From assembly GCF_001423695.1 (NCBI RefSeq), contig NZ_LMOZ01000003.1, forward strand, positions 680,069 to 744,068: a stretch of DNA of 64,000 nt. Direction: 5' to 3'. The translations under genes and the position numbers were made by a program. Below the pieces are notes generated by a model, which did not search any database, was not told the DNA's origin, and saw nothing but the letters and a program-made list of their open reading frames with translations. This DNA is from Leifsonia sp. Leaf336. GTDB lineage: Bacteria > Actinomycetota > Actinomycetes > Actinomycetales > Microbacteriaceae. Position 1 is the stretch's first letter. Each line of letters begins with the position of its first letter. This document shows, one piece after another, positions 15,882 through 24,550 of the stretch.

Positions 15882-16598
15882 CTACCCGATCAACGACACC
15901 GCGCGGGCGATGACCAGTGCCAGGAGCACGAAACCGGCGAACGACTCCAGGGACATCAGCAGCTTGGCGCGGTGCGTCAGCGGCATCGTGTCGGTCGGGC
16001 TGAACGCCATGGAGTTGGAGAGCGAGAAGTAGAAGTAGTCGATGTAGTTGGGGACCCAGTCCATGACCTGGCTGGAGCCGCGCGCGACCTCGTCGATGTC
16101 GTCCTTGTCCTCGTCCTGCGGAAACCGGAAGTCGGCCAGCGGCAGCTCGCTCCGCTTCACGGTGACGCGGGAGACCGGGCCGCCGCGGTCCATCGTCCAG
16201 TACACGAGCGCGAAGGCGATCACGTTCGTGATCCACACCTGCAACGAGGCCAGCAGCAGCTCGGAGCCGTTGCCGTGCTTGTTCAGCAGCCGCACGATCG
16301 TCTCCACGAAGGCGACCTGGTTGGCGGCGAGGATGAGCACCGCGAGCGCGATCTCGACCCGGCGCGACCAGCGCGACTCGCGCGTGAGATGGTGCGGATT
16401 GTAGGCGATCAGCACCACGAGCATGAGCACGCACACCCCGACCACCGCCCACCGCGCGAACGGCGGGATGATGCTCGGCAAGAAGGCGTAGGCGACGAGC
16501 GCGACCAGCGTCGCGATGAGCGCGGGCCAGCGGTGCTCGGGGGCGACCTGCCGGTCCCGGCGGTCGTCGTCCGTAGACGTGGGGGCATCGCGGTTCAC
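15882..16598 (-). CDS. DUF1345-like integral membrane protein
   Basis: A 238-residue membrane protein with about five helices. The C-terminal part (YIDYFYFSLSNSMAFSPTDTMPLTHRAK) matches the conserved segment of DUF1345 proteins, where a channel-like SxSxTxxFSPxD loop precedes the last helix. A hydrophilic, Asp-rich insertion (about residues 150-170) is cytoplasmic. GTG start at 16598 is supported by TACTGT seven bases upstream. Function unknown. Confidence 0.75.
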   Translation of the reverse strand: MNRDAPTSTDDDRRDRQVAPEHRWPALIATLVALVAYAFLPSIIPPFARWAVVGVCVLMLVVLIAYNPHHLTRESRWSRRVEIALAVLILAANQVAFVETIVRLLNKHGNGSELLLASLQVWITNVIAFALVYWTMDRGGPVSRVTVKRSELPLADFRFPQDEDKDDIDEVARGSSQVMDWVPNYIDYFYFSLSNSMAFSPTDTMPLTHRAKLLMSLESFAGFVLLALVIARAVSLIG

Positions 16599-16626
16599 GC
16601 GAGCGACAGTACGCCGATTCGGCGGA

Positions 16627-16875
16627 TCAGTTGAAGATCGCCCATTCCGAGCGGCTCAGCTTCGCCCGCTGCCCGTTGATGACCAGGTACCAGCTCTCCT
16701 CGTCGCGATGGAGGTACTGGGCGAGCATGGTGGTGTAGCGCCAGTCGCCGGAGACCTGCGTCCACCGGATCAGAGAGATGAGCTGGCCCTGACGCAGGTA
16801 CGGCACCGCGACGAAATCGTCATGTCGCGCGTGCTCGGGACCGCTGATCTGGCCCCCCGCCTTCGGAGTGCTCAT
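16627..16875 (-). CDS. Small hypothetical protein
   Basis: An 82-residue soluble protein, aromatic-rich in the C-terminal half (WTQVSGDWRYTTMLAQYLHRDEESWYLVING). No family recognised. The start at 16875 follows an AT-rich leader containing the palindrome at 16907-16917. Beta-rich composition suggests a small single domain. Confidence 0.6.
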   Translation of the reverse strand: MSTPKAGGQISGPEHARHDDFVAVPYLRQGQLISLIRWTQVSGDWRYTTMLAQYLHRDEESWYLVINGQRAKLSRSEWAIFN

Positions 16876-16906
16876 GTGTCACTTTAACCCCAAGGACCAC
16901 CCTTTG

Positions 16907-16917
16907 GGAACAGTTCC
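16907..16917. promoter_or_regulatory. Palindrome GGAACAGTTCC upstream of the small gene
   Basis: An 11-base perfect inverted repeat (5 + 1 + 5) 32 bases upstream of the ATG at 16875, in the position of an operator. It does not match the LexA box of actinobacteria. Regulator unknown. Confidence 0.35.
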
Positions 16918-16996
16918 TACCCTGAAGATATGCAATAGATCTCGTGTCAATCGGTCGGGGTGGAGGCCGCGGGGCCACCCGGAACCCGATCTACGC

Positions 16997-17039
16997 CGAA
17001 CAGCCGAGCACACAGTTCGTCTGTGTACTCGGCTGTTCG
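16997..17039 (-). terminator. Long hairpin terminator after the Gfo/Idh gene
   Basis: Two 19-base arms (16997-17015 and 17021-17039) pair with a single mismatch around the loop TTCGT, 25 bases past the stop of the oxidoreductase gene at 17065. No U-tract. The stem is long enough to act in both directions. Confidence 0.65.
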
Positions 17040-17064
17040 CGGCTGATCCCGGGCGGACCGGCGC

Positions 17065-18093
17065 TTACTCGGCCGGGGTCAGCGCGGGGATGGCTGCGAC
17101 CGCACGGGTGCGGGCCGACTCGTAGGCGCCGAGGATGATGCCGAGCACCTCGATGCCCTCCTTCTGCGTGTGCAGCGGGCGCGTGCCGTCGAGGATGCTG
17201 CGCGCGAAGTGCTTCAGCTCCTCGCCGAACTGGTGCACGGGCTCCAGTTCGATGACGGTCGCCTCGGCCTCGCCGCGCTTCTTCACCGTCAGCGTCGTGC
17301 CGTCGCTGCTCAGGCTCCCGAGCTCGCCGACCGCTGAGAACTTCTCGGTGCCGGGAGCCGCCTCATACGCCCAGCTGGTGACGACGGTGCCGATCACGCC
17401 GTTGTCGAACCGCACGAGCACGGTGGCGGAGTCCTCGCCCTCCATGAACGCGAGGCGGTGGGTCGCGAGCATCGCCGTGACCTCCACCGGAGCGCCGCCC
17501 GCCAGGTGCAGCAGCAGGTACGTCGGGTGGTAGCCGGTGTCGATCAGCTCGCCGCCGCCGGAGGTCGACGCGTGCGCGCGCCAGCCCATGTTCGCCGGAT
17601 CGAAGTCGTTGAAGAACGAGTCGGTCGTGCGCACCTCGTACACCCGCCCGAGCTCGCCGGCCTCGATGAGCTCCTTCGCGCGGGCCACGGCCGGGAGGAA
17701 CAGCTGATTGTGCGCGCACATCAGGGTGACCCCGGCCTCCTCGACCGCGGCGGAGACCTCGGCGGCCTCCTCGGGCGTCAGGCAGAGCGGCTTCTCGCAC
17801 AGGATGTGCTTGCCGGCCCGGGCGGCCGCCACGATGGCGTCCTTGTGGAGGTGGTGGGGGAGGCAGATGTCGACGGCGTCGATGTCGGCCTCCGCGAGCA
17901 TGGTCCGGTAGTCGGCGTAGATGACCGCGTCGGTGCCTTCGGCGCGCGTCTCAGCGCTCTCGCGAACAGGGTCGGCGACCGCGGCGAAGGTGATGGTGTC
18001 GGGGTTGCGCAGGTAGCCCTCGAGGTGGGCGCCGGCGATGCCGCCGGCTCCGATGAGGCCGATGCGGACGGTGGTGGTGCTGCTGTTGGACAT
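17065..18093 (-). CDS. Gfo/Idh/MocA-family oxidoreductase
   Basis: A 342-residue NAD(P)-dependent sugar or inositol dehydrogenase. N-terminal Rossmann fold with IGLIGAGGIAG (residues 11-21), the EKP motif in ILCEKPLCL (Lys near 97), and the C-terminal substrate domain with DTGYHPTYLLLHLAGG. The ATG at 18093 has GGAGA upstream. Neighbouring gene at 18.2-19.2 kb encodes a second family member on the same strand, so they may act on the same sugar derivative, but a repeat hairpin with terminator character lies between them. Confidence 0.9.
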   Translation of the reverse strand: MSNSSTTTVRIGLIGAGGIAGAHLEGYLRNPDTITFAAVADPVRESAETRAEGTDAVIYADYRTMLAEADIDAVDICLPHHLHKDAIVAAARAGKHILCEKPLCLTPEEAAEVSAAVEEAGVTLMCAHNQLFLPAVARAKELIEAGELGRVYEVRTTDSFFNDFDPANMGWRAHASTSGGGELIDTGYHPTYLLLHLAGGAPVEVTAMLATHRLAFMEGEDSATVLVRFDNGVIGTVVTSWAYEAAPGTEKFSAVGELGSLSSDGTTLTVKKRGEAEATVIELEPVHQFGEELKHFARSILDGTRPLHTQKEGIEVLGIILGAYESARTRAVAAIPALTPAE

Positions 18094-18129
18094 GAAGTCT
18101 CCAAAAACGTGGTTTGTCGATGTGCCGAA

Positions 18130-18178
18130 GGGCACGTAGTTGTCCCTCTCGAAGCCCGAAGGGGACAACGACGTGCCC
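18130..18178. repeat. Dispersed palindromic element, copy 1
   Basis: Two 17-base arms (18130-18146 and 18162-18178) pair with one mismatch. The arm core GGGCACGTnGTTGTC recurs in the hairpin at 52.3 kb, so this is a repeated intergenic element (REP-like), perhaps acting as terminator for the upstream minus-strand gene. Confidence 0.7.
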
Positions 18179-18220
18179 CTCGCGGGCGGAGATCAGAGGG
18201 CTGAGATCAGTGGGCTGAGA

Positions 18221-19219
18221 TCAGTGGGCGGCGACCGGGAGGGCCGGCGTCACGGAGGTGTGTGCGGCGGCCGACTCGTTCGCGGCCACGACGGTGCGCG
18301 TGAGCGCGAGGGCGTGATCGAGGTTCGCGTCGGCTCTGCTGCCGTCGTGGATCCTCCGCACCCATTCGTCGAACGCACCCGGCTCGTCGTCGGGCAGCGG
18401 CAGCTCGCGCCAGCCGTCGCCGGTGTCGACCAGGAGGCCTCCACCCGCCGCGCCGTAGGTCAGCGCGCCCTTCGTGCCGCGCAGCTCGATCGTGAAGTCG
18501 CCCTGGCCCTGTACGAGGCTCGCCTCGAAGACGCCGATCCTACCGCCCTCGAATTCGGCGGTGACCACCGCGTTGTCCTCGACCTCGCGGCCGGTGACGC
18601 TGCCGTAGGTCGCGGTGATGCGCGTCGGCTCGCTCCGGTGGAAGAGCCGGGTCAGGTAGGCCGGGTGGCAGCCGAGGTCGGTGAGCGCGCCGCCGATGGC
18701 CTCCGCTGGATACCCGAACCGGTCGGGCAGCCAGCCCGCGATCCACCCGTCGTGGGCGAGCCGGACCCGGCTGTAGGCGAGCTCTCCGAGCGTGCCCTGG
18801 TCGAGCACGCGTTGGATGGCCAGCGTGTAGCCGTGGTAGAGCCGCGGCAGCGAGACCACGAGCGACACCCCGGCCGCGTCGGCGGCGGCGACGAGCTCAT
18901 CGGCGTCGCCGACGGTCGGTGCGAGCACCTTCTCGGTGAAGACGTGCTTGCCGGCCGCGATGGCGCGGCCGATGACGTCGCGGTGCTGATCGGTGGAGGT
19001 GGTGATGGTGACGGCGTCGAGCCCGTCGCGGGCCAGCAACTCGTCGAGGTCGGCGACGAACTCGACGCCGAACTGCTCGGCGGCGGCCCGACCGCGTTCA
19101 TGATCGTCGTCCCAGATGGCGACGAGGGTGGTTCCGGGATGGTTCTGAGCGGCTTGGGCGTAATCGCCCGCGTGCACGTGCCAGAAACCGATCGCAGCGA
19201 CAGCGAGTGGATGGGACAT
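18221..19219 (-). CDS. Gfo/Idh/MocA-family oxidoreductase (second)
   Basis: A 332-residue member of the same superfamily as the next gene but only distantly similar. The N-terminal strand (LAVAAIGFWHVHAGDYAQAA) has a modified dinucleotide loop with GFWHVHA in place of GxGxxG, as in a subgroup of these enzymes; the EKP position reads FTEKVLAP, keeping the Lys. Later GGALTDLGCHPAYLTRL matches the substrate-domain motif. ATG at 19219 has a perfect AAGGAGG site. Divergent from the alpha/beta hydrolase gene, with a shared 130-base promoter region (TAGGCT on the minus strand at 19269-19274). Confidence 0.88.
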   Translation of the reverse strand: MSHPLAVAAIGFWHVHAGDYAQAAQNHPGTTLVAIWDDDHERGRAAAEQFGVEFVADLDELLARDGLDAVTITTSTDQHRDVIGRAIAAGKHVFTEKVLAPTVGDADELVAAADAAGVSLVVSLPRLYHGYTLAIQRVLDQGTLGELAYSRVRLAHDGWIAGWLPDRFGYPAEAIGGALTDLGCHPAYLTRLFHRSEPTRITATYGSVTGREVEDNAVVTAEFEGGRIGVFEASLVQGQGDFTIELRGTKGALTYGAAGGGLLVDTGDGWRELPLPDDEPGAFDEWVRRIHDGSRADANLDHALALTRTVVAANESAAAHTSVTPALPVAAH

Positions 19220-19349
19220 GACCTGTGAAGGCCTCCTTGCCTGGTATTCGATGCGCGCGAACGCATCCAGCCTAACCACTTCGCGGCACGCTTCGAAGAC
19301 CTTTTGCAGGATTGCCAGCAGAAGTTCGAGAGGGGTACCGTCAGGCACT

Positions 19350-20108
19350 GTGACGCGCATCAGATTGCACCGCGAGTGGTACGGCGACGAGGACTCGCCG
19401 CACCCTCCGCTGCTGCTGATCCACGGCGGCGGTTCCACCATCCCGTCGAACTGGGGGATGCTGATCCCGTTGCTCGAGCGCAGCCGTTCGCTCCTCGCGG
19501 TCGAGTTGCAGGGCCACGGCCGCACGGCGGCGGGTGACAGGGAACCGTCGTTCGAGGAGTCGGCCGACGATGTCGCGGCGGTGCTGGACGAACTGCAGCT
19601 CGCGCCCGTCGACGTGCTCGGCTTCAGCAACGGCGGCCAGGTGGCGCTGCAGCTGGCCGCCCGGCATCCCGAGCGGGTGCGCCGGCTCGTCCTGGCCTCC
19701 ACGCCGGTGCGTCGGGAGGCCATGGTCGACGGGTTCTGGGAGGGGCTCGAAGCCGGGCGCTTCGAGGACCTGCCGGCGATCTACGCGCAGGCCGACCTCG
19801 CCCTGAGCCGCGACCCGCAGCACGCGCGGAGGATGTTCGAGCTCGACCGGCAGCTGATGCTCGGCTTCACGGACTTCCCGGACGAGCTGATCGCGTCGGT
19901 CTCGGCGCCGACCCTCGTCGTCGGCGCCGACTCGGACGTCATCCGGGTCGGGCACTTCGTCGACCTGGCCGAGCTGCTCCCGGAGGCGCGGCTCCTGATC
20001 GTCCCTGGAGTCCACGGCGACTACCTCGGCGAAACGCTGGCGGCCGCGGGAGACGACCGCGCTCTGCGCGCGTTCCTGCCGCTGCTGCTGAGATTCCTCG
20101 AAGACTGA
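19350..20108 (+). CDS. Alpha/beta hydrolase
   Basis: A 252-residue hydrolase: oxyanion segment LLLIHGGGST, nucleophile elbow VLGFSNGGQ, acid in VVGADSDVI and His in VPGVHGDY. Probably an esterase or C-C hydrolase. The GTG at 19350 is chosen because TACCGT lies eight bases upstream and family similarity starts at RIRLHREWYG; the frame is open further upstream without plausible sequence. Confidence 0.88.
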   Translation: MTRIRLHREWYGDEDSPHPPLLLIHGGGSTIPSNWGMLIPLLERSRSLLAVELQGHGRTAAGDREPSFEESADDVAAVLDELQLAPVDVLGFSNGGQVALQLAARHPERVRRLVLASTPVRREAMVDGFWEGLEAGRFEDLPAIYAQADLALSRDPQHARRMFELDRQLMLGFTDFPDELIASVSAPTLVVGADSDVIRVGHFVDLAELLPEARLLIVPGVHGDYLGETLAAAGDDRALRAFLPLLLRFLED

Positions 20109-20189
20109 AGCAATATAGGCGTTCCGCATCGCTGTCAATCCCCTTTCTTCGGCTGCACGGGGGAGCCAGGCGTGAGGCACTATGGGGTC

Positions 20190-20504
20190 ATGGGAAAACT
20201 GCTCTACGGCGCAGGTCAGGAATATGACCTCGACGACCGCGTACTGAGCCACGTCAAGCTCGCGATCGTCGCCAAACTGCGTCGGCACGAGAGTTTCCTC
20301 CTCAACTGGGACGTGCCTGTCGAGCAGGGCTCCGGACGCGTCTCGCTCTGGATCAGCCGCGAGATCCCGCTCGCCTTCCAGTTCTCGGGCAGCCGCCCAC
20401 CGGCGATCAACGCCCAGTGGCTGGAGGCGCTGATGCACACCTCGCAGCGCACCGGAGGCATGGTCGTGATGTCCGAGGACGAGATCGGTCAGCACCTGCC
20501 CTAG
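20190..20504 (+). CDS. DUF7882-like small protein
   Basis: A 104-residue protein starting MGKLLYGAGQEYDLDDR, a signature of a small Microbacteriaceae family often labelled 'ATP-dependent DNA ligase' in databases without any ligase motif. It has mixed alpha/beta character (SFLLNWDVP, RVSLWISREIPLAFQFSG). CACTAT six bases before the ATG fits the leaderless pattern. Function unknown. Confidence 0.8.
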   Translation: MGKLLYGAGQEYDLDDRVLSHVKLAIVAKLRRHESFLLNWDVPVEQGSGRVSLWISREIPLAFQFSGSRPPAINAQWLEALMHTSQRTGGMVVMSEDEIGQHLP

Positions 20505-20507
20505 CCG

Positions 20508-21377
20508 TTAATCTCCGCGGGCCTCGTCCAACGCGCGCTCGGCGTCGCGCACCGCCCGCTGCAGTTCGGGGATGCGCTTCCTCAGCTGCCGCTCGGCGGC
20601 TTTCGACTCGGACAGCTCCGCCTCCGTGCGCTGCAAGCGACGGTCGAGGTCGGCACGCTCCGCCTCCAGGTCAGCGCGCCGGTCGACCTCCTCGTCGAGC
20701 TCGTCGTCGAGGGCGACCGCTTCGGAGCGCGCGCGTTCGAGCGCACGCTCCGCCGCCCGGATGGCGCGCTGGCGCTCCCGGCGGTCGCTGGCGGACTCGC
20801 CGGACTCGCCGGACTCGCCGGACTCAGGCACCGCCTCCGCCGATTTCGAATGCGCTGCGCGCGGTGCCGCGTCCACGACCGGCGTCGCACGCGCTGCCAG
20901 CTCCGACTCGTCGAGCGGCACGGCAACGGCCTCCGAGACGTCGACCGACTCGACGCCCGTCGACTCCAGCGCGCGCACCAGCATTCCGCTGCGCACCGCG
21001 GCGGCCGCCGCTGGATCGATGACGGCCGCCTGGAGGGTCTCCTCGACCTCCCGCGCCACCGTCGGGCTGGCGTCGAGGTCGCGCAGAGCCGTCTGCAGCA
21101 GGCGCTGCCGCTGTCGGGTCACCTCGCGAATGGCGTCGCGGTCGCGCGCGGCGAACGCGTCGCGCATGCGGTCGCCGAGGGCGAGGAGGCGGTCGATCAG
21201 CGCCGGGTCTCGGCGCGTCAGCGCGTTCACCGCCGCGGCGGACGTGGTCGGCTTGCGCAGCGCCTTGATGTCGGCGCGGAGCTCGCGATCCGCGCCGGAG
21301 GCCGCGGCCGCCCGTGCCGAGACGAACTCCGCGGGAGCGACCCCGTACAGCTCCGCCGCCACGTCGCGCAGGTTCAT
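20508..21377 (-). CDS. Coiled-coil hypothetical protein
   Basis: A 289-residue soluble protein. The N-terminal half (MNLRDVAAELYGVAPAEFVSAR) is helical and resembles an uncharacterised actinobacterial domain; after a linker with three GES repeats (a 9-base DNA repeat at 20793-20825) the last 100 residues form a Glu/Arg-rich coiled coil (EEVDRRADLEAERADLDRRL). TACACT lies six bases before the ATG at 21377. Function unknown. Confidence 0.75.
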   Translation of the reverse strand: MNLRDVAAELYGVAPAEFVSARAAAASGADRELRADIKALRKPTTSAAAVNALTRRDPALIDRLLALGDRMRDAFAARDRDAIREVTRQRQRLLQTALRDLDASPTVAREVEETLQAAVIDPAAAAAVRSGMLVRALESTGVESVDVSEAVAVPLDESELAARATPVVDAAPRAAHSKSAEAVPESGESGESGESASDRRERQRAIRAAERALERARSEAVALDDELDEEVDRRADLEAERADLDRRLQRTEAELSESKAAERQLRKRIPELQRAVRDAERALDEARGD

Positions 21378-21433
21378 GGCGCGAGTGTACGCGCTCCACG
21401 AGTGCCGGCGCGGAGGCGGATCAGGGCCGGACG

Positions 21434-21697
21434 TCAGTGGTTGCGGAGCTCCTTCACGAGCTCCGACTTCTTCTTCTTCGAGTAGCCGCTGAGCCCGAGC
21501 TCCTTCGCGCGCTTCTTGAGCTCGGGCACGGTCCAGTCGTCGTACGATCCGGACTCGCCGCCCTTGCGGCCGACCGCCTTGCGTCCGCGGGCAGCGGCCG
21601 CGTTGGAGATGCGGGCCGCCTTCTCCTTCGAGTCGCCTTCGTCGCGGAGCTTCTCGTAGAGCTCCTGGTCCTTCAGCGAGAACTCCCGTCCGGGCAT
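21434..21697 (-). CDS. DUF7218/Rho-N-like small basic protein
   Basis: An 87-residue basic protein. The C-terminal YDDWTVPELKKRAKELGLSG, then YSKKKKSELVKELRNH, is the helix-extended-loop-helix fold of Rho N-terminal/SAP domains, which bind nucleic acid; the N-terminal EFSLKDQELYEKLRDEGDSKEKAARI is typical of DUF7218. ATG at 21697 with a GGAAGGA site. Likely a nucleoid- or stress-associated protein. Confidence 0.8.
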   Translation of the reverse strand: MPGREFSLKDQELYEKLRDEGDSKEKAARISNAAAARGRKAVGRKGGESGSYDDWTVPELKKRAKELGLSGYSKKKKSELVKELRNH

Positions 21698-21782
21698 GAT
21701 GCGCTCCTTCCTTCCGTCGTGCAGCCCGCACGGTACGCCTCGGCCGGTGTCCGGTCAGGGGGGGCCTGTCTCCGTGGACGCC

Positions 21783-21816
21783 GAAGGACCCGCAGCCTGA
21801 TGGCCACGGGTCCTTC
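21783..21816 (-). terminator. Terminator hairpin
   Basis: Perfect 10-base arms GAAGGACCCG / CGGGTCCTTC with a 14-base loop, just after the stop of the minus-strand gene ending at 21837. Confidence 0.65.
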
Positions 21817-21836
21817 ATGAAGCGGTGCGCGGTGAA

Positions 21837-22589
21837 CTACGCTCGCGGTGCCTTCGATGCCTTGATCGCGGCGAACCACGCGCTGGACGGGCGCAGCCAG
21901 AGCAGCACCAGACCGACGATCGAGGCGAGCACCTGCAGGAGTCCGAACGGGAAGCCGGGGATGATGTTCAGCAGTGACAGTGCCGTGAGCACGGTCAGGA
22001 CGATCCGGGCCCAGTTGGCGCCGCGGCGCACGAAGAATGCGAAGAGCACGAAGACGATCGCCCAGAAAATCAGTGTGACGATCGACCAGCCCACGGCGAA
22101 TGCGATCACCGCGTTGACCACCTGCTCGGCGCTCTGACCGTGGAGGTCGGCGTTGGAGTTCGCCAGCTGACGGAGCGCGGCGGCACGATTGCTGCTGGCG
22201 CCGACCACGGTCACGATGCCGCCGATGACGCTGAGCACAGCGCTTGCGATGTACAGCCAGAACGCGGTGTTGACGGTCGTCGGGATGCCGGTCGGAGGCT
22301 CCACCGGCGCCGCCGGGGCCGCGGCGTACCCGGGGAAGGCCCCGGGAGGCGGCGGAGGGGCGGCCGGGTAGCCACCGGCGGGAGCGGCCGGTGCGGCGGG
22401 CTCGGGAGCGACAGGCGGCGCGGGCGCGACGGGCGGCGCGGGCGGCACATCGCTGACCGGCGGCGCCGGAGGCGTGGGCGCGGCGGCCGGCTCCGCAGGC
22501 GTCGCCGGCTCGGAGGCCGGCGGGACAGCGTCGTTCTGGTCGCCGCCCGGCGCTGGCCGCGGCGTGTTCTCGTCCTCAGGAGTGCTCAT
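21837..22589 (-). CDS. Pro/Ala-rich membrane protein with four helices
   Basis: A 250-residue protein. Residues 1-105 are a low-complexity Pro/Ala/Glu-rich cytoplasmic region (repeats of APPVAP); residues 106-240 hold four membrane helices (AFWLYIASAVLSVIGGIV, FAVGWSIVTLIFWAIVF and so on) typical of small DUF4064-like actinobacterial membrane proteins. TATCGT six bases before the ATG gives a leaderless start; the palindrome at 22605-22618 is just upstream of the -10. Function unknown. Confidence 0.78.
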   Translation of the reverse strand: MSTPEDENTPRPAPGGDQNDAVPPASEPATPAEPAAAPTPPAPPVSDVPPAPPVAPAPPVAPEPAAPAAPAGGYPAAPPPPPGAFPGYAAAPAAPVEPPTGIPTTVNTAFWLYIASAVLSVIGGIVTVVGASSNRAAALRQLANSNADLHGQSAEQVVNAVIAFAVGWSIVTLIFWAIVFVLFAFFVRRGANWARIVLTVLTALSLLNIIPGFPFGLLQVLASIVGLVLLWLRPSSAWFAAIKASKAPRA

Positions 22590-22604
22590 GCCGCGACGAT
22601 ACTG

Positions 22605-22618
22605 GAATACACGTATTC
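22605..22618. promoter_or_regulatory. Inverted repeat GAATAC-AC-GTATTC over the promoter
   Basis: Six-base arms separated by two bases, directly upstream of the -10 (22596-22601) of the membrane-protein gene; likely an operator for an unidentified repressor. Confidence 0.4.
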
Positions 22619-22667
22619 AAGCTATAGCGGCCCGCGCGCGGCGTGAGGATCGCTCGGAGGCCGCACG

Positions 22668-24155
22668 TCACGCGTGGCCCAGCGGTTCGACCGCCGGACC
22701 TTCGAGAACAGCGCCGTCCGGCGCGAACCGGGAGCCGTGCAGCGGGCAGTCCCACGACCGCTCGGCGTCGTTCCAGCGCACGATGCCGCCGAGATGGGTG
22801 CAGACCGCCCTGAGCGTGCACGTGCTCCCGTCGACCGTCGACACCGCCACCGGCGTGACGCCGCGACGGCCGACCATTCCCGTTCCCTCGGCAGGTGCTA
22901 CCTCCCCGATAGCGCCTGCGGTCTCGGCTGCCGCCCAGCCCTTGGCCGCCTCGACCCCGACGGAGGCGTTGGCCCTGGCACCGTCCGCCAGGTCGATCGG
23001 GCGTGTGACGCGGTGGTGCAGCGTCTTGGTCCACTCCGGAGGCTCCGCCCCGGTCAGATCGGCGGCCAGGCTGAGCGCGGCGGCGACCGCGTTGGTCATG
23101 CCCCACTTGTCATAGCCGGTCGCCAGGAAGATCCGGCCCCGTCCGCGGGGCAGCCAGCCGACGAACGGCACGCGGTTGGCGGAGCGGTAGTCCTGCGCCG
23201 CCCACCACGTCGTCCGCTCGGCGCCGGGGAACGTCCGCTCCGCCCACGAGGTCAGGTCTGCGAGGCGCGCGGCCGTCGAGCCGCCACGGCCGACCGGGTG
23301 GCCGTTGCCGCCGACCAGGAGCAGTTCGCCCTCGTCGTCACGGGCCGTCCGGAGCGACCGTGCGGGCGTCTCGGCCGACAGATGCATGCCCTGCGGGAGG
23401 GCACCCGGCACGCGGAACGCCGCGACGTACGACCGGTGCGGCTCGACCTTGGCGAAGTAGAGACCGCGGTCGAGGATGGGCGTGCCGGTCGCGAGGATCA
23501 CGGCGTCCGCCGTCGTCCTCCCGGAGGTGCTGGTCACGGCCGCCGGCTCGCCCGCCGAGACGGCGGTGACCCGCTCGCCCTCGACGATGCGGCCGCCCAG
23601 CCGCCGCAGCTCGTCGGCGAGAGCGGCCAGTACCCGCATCGGATGCACCTGGGCCTGGCCGCGCAGGATCAGGGCGCCCTCCACGGCGAAGGGCAGCTCG
23701 CACACCCGCTCCTCCGACACCGGCAGGCCGGCGCCGCGTGCGGCGCGCAGTTCGACGTCCAGGCGGTCGAGGCCGTCGAGCGTCGTCGCGTACGTGTACG
23801 CGTCGCGCACCTCGTAGGGCACCTGGCGGGTTTCGAGGAAATCGAGCAGCCAGCCCTGCCCCGCCGCGTTGCCGTCGACGTACGCGGCCAGGACGCGCTC
23901 CGACGAGAAGCGCTGGATCTGCGACAGCTGCGTGCCCTGCAGCAGGCTGACCTTGCCCGTCGTGTTACCGGTCGTCACCGCGCCGACGCTGCGCGCCTCC
24001 AGCACGCACACCCGGGATCCGCTGCGCGCCAGCATCACCGCGGTCGTCAGACCGGTCAAGCCGGCCCCGGCGATCACGACCTCGTACGCGCCGTCCGGCT
24101 CGAACGGGTCGGCGGGGATGGCGGGAGCGGACTGGAGCCAGAGCGAGGTGGACAT
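22668..24155 (-). CDS. FAD-dependent oxidoreductase with C-terminal Rieske domain
   Basis: A 495-residue fusion. The N-terminal DAO-type flavoprotein has the dinucleotide motif GAGLTG (30-35) and a GYDKWGMTNA segment near the FAD isoalloxazine site. The last 50 residues form a Rieske [2Fe-2S] domain: CTHLGG (Cys452, His454) and CPLHGS (Cys470, His473). Such proteins (YhfW-like) are thought to transfer electrons from flavin to the Rieske cluster, substrate unknown. The ATG at 24155 is in a suitable position; the gene ends about 80 bases before the next minus-strand gene. Confidence 0.9.
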   Translation of the reverse strand: MSTSLWLQSAPAIPADPFEPDGAYEVVIAGAGLTGLTTAVMLARSGSRVCVLEARSVGAVTTGNTTGKVSLLQGTQLSQIQRFSSERVLAAYVDGNAAGQGWLLDFLETRQVPYEVRDAYTYATTLDGLDRLDVELRAARGAGLPVSEERVCELPFAVEGALILRGQAQVHPMRVLAALADELRRLGGRIVEGERVTAVSAGEPAAVTSTSGRTTADAVILATGTPILDRGLYFAKVEPHRSYVAAFRVPGALPQGMHLSAETPARSLRTARDDEGELLLVGGNGHPVGRGGSTAARLADLTSWAERTFPGAERTTWWAAQDYRSANRVPFVGWLPRGRGRIFLATGYDKWGMTNAVAAALSLAADLTGAEPPEWTKTLHHRVTRPIDLADGARANASVGVEAAKGWAAAETAGAIGEVAPAEGTGMVGRRGVTPVAVSTVDGSTCTLRAVCTHLGGIVRWNDAERSWDCPLHGSRFAPDGAVLEGPAVEPLGHA

Positions 24156-24189
24156 GATCCGGGATTCGGGAATGCTCCGGGGGCGACCC

Positions 24190-24462
24190 TCAGGTGAGGG
24201 AGTCGAAGTCGAACCAGAAGGAGTCGTCCTCCTCATGCTCGCTCGCGGCGACCGTTTCTCGCGGGATGCTGGCGGTCTCGATGCGCACGCGCGTCTGGCT
24301 GGTCACGAAGATCTCACTAGGCGGACGACTCGATTGAGTGATCGCCACGAAGTCGCCCGCAATGCGGCTGGCCTCGATGACGCGCCGCTTGAGTTCGTCG
24401 ACCGGCTCTCGATCGACGAACGTGAAGCGCAGCTCGTCGATATAGACGTGGAACACCTGCAT
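24190..24462 (-). CDS. Hypothetical small protein
   Basis: A 90-residue soluble protein, acidic at the C-terminus (EEDDSFWFDFDSL). The ATG at 24462 has a GGGGAG ribosome site. No family recognised. The middle (GDFVAITQSSRPPSEIFVTSQTR) looks beta-rich. Lies downstream of another orphan gene on the same strand and may be cotranscribed with it. Confidence 0.6.
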   Translation of the reverse strand: MQVFHVYIDELRFTFVDREPVDELKRRVIEASRIAGDFVAITQSSRPPSEIFVTSQTRVRIETASIPRETVAASEHEEDDSFWFDFDSLT

Positions 24463-24550
24463 GCTCAACTCCCCGGAATCTCGCCCTCTGGCCGAATAGT
24501 ACGCGGCCCTCCGCATTGTGCCAGTGCGCTGCCGTATCGGACCGGGAATT

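Noticed and set aside
20190..20504. Possible 'ATP-dependent DNA ligase' label for the 104-residue protein
   Set aside because: No ligase motif (KxDG) is present; the name is a database carry-over.
20793..20825. 9-base tandem repeat as a possible CRISPR or regulatory repeat
   Set aside because: It lies inside a coding frame and encodes GES repeats of a linker; too short and contiguous for CRISPR.
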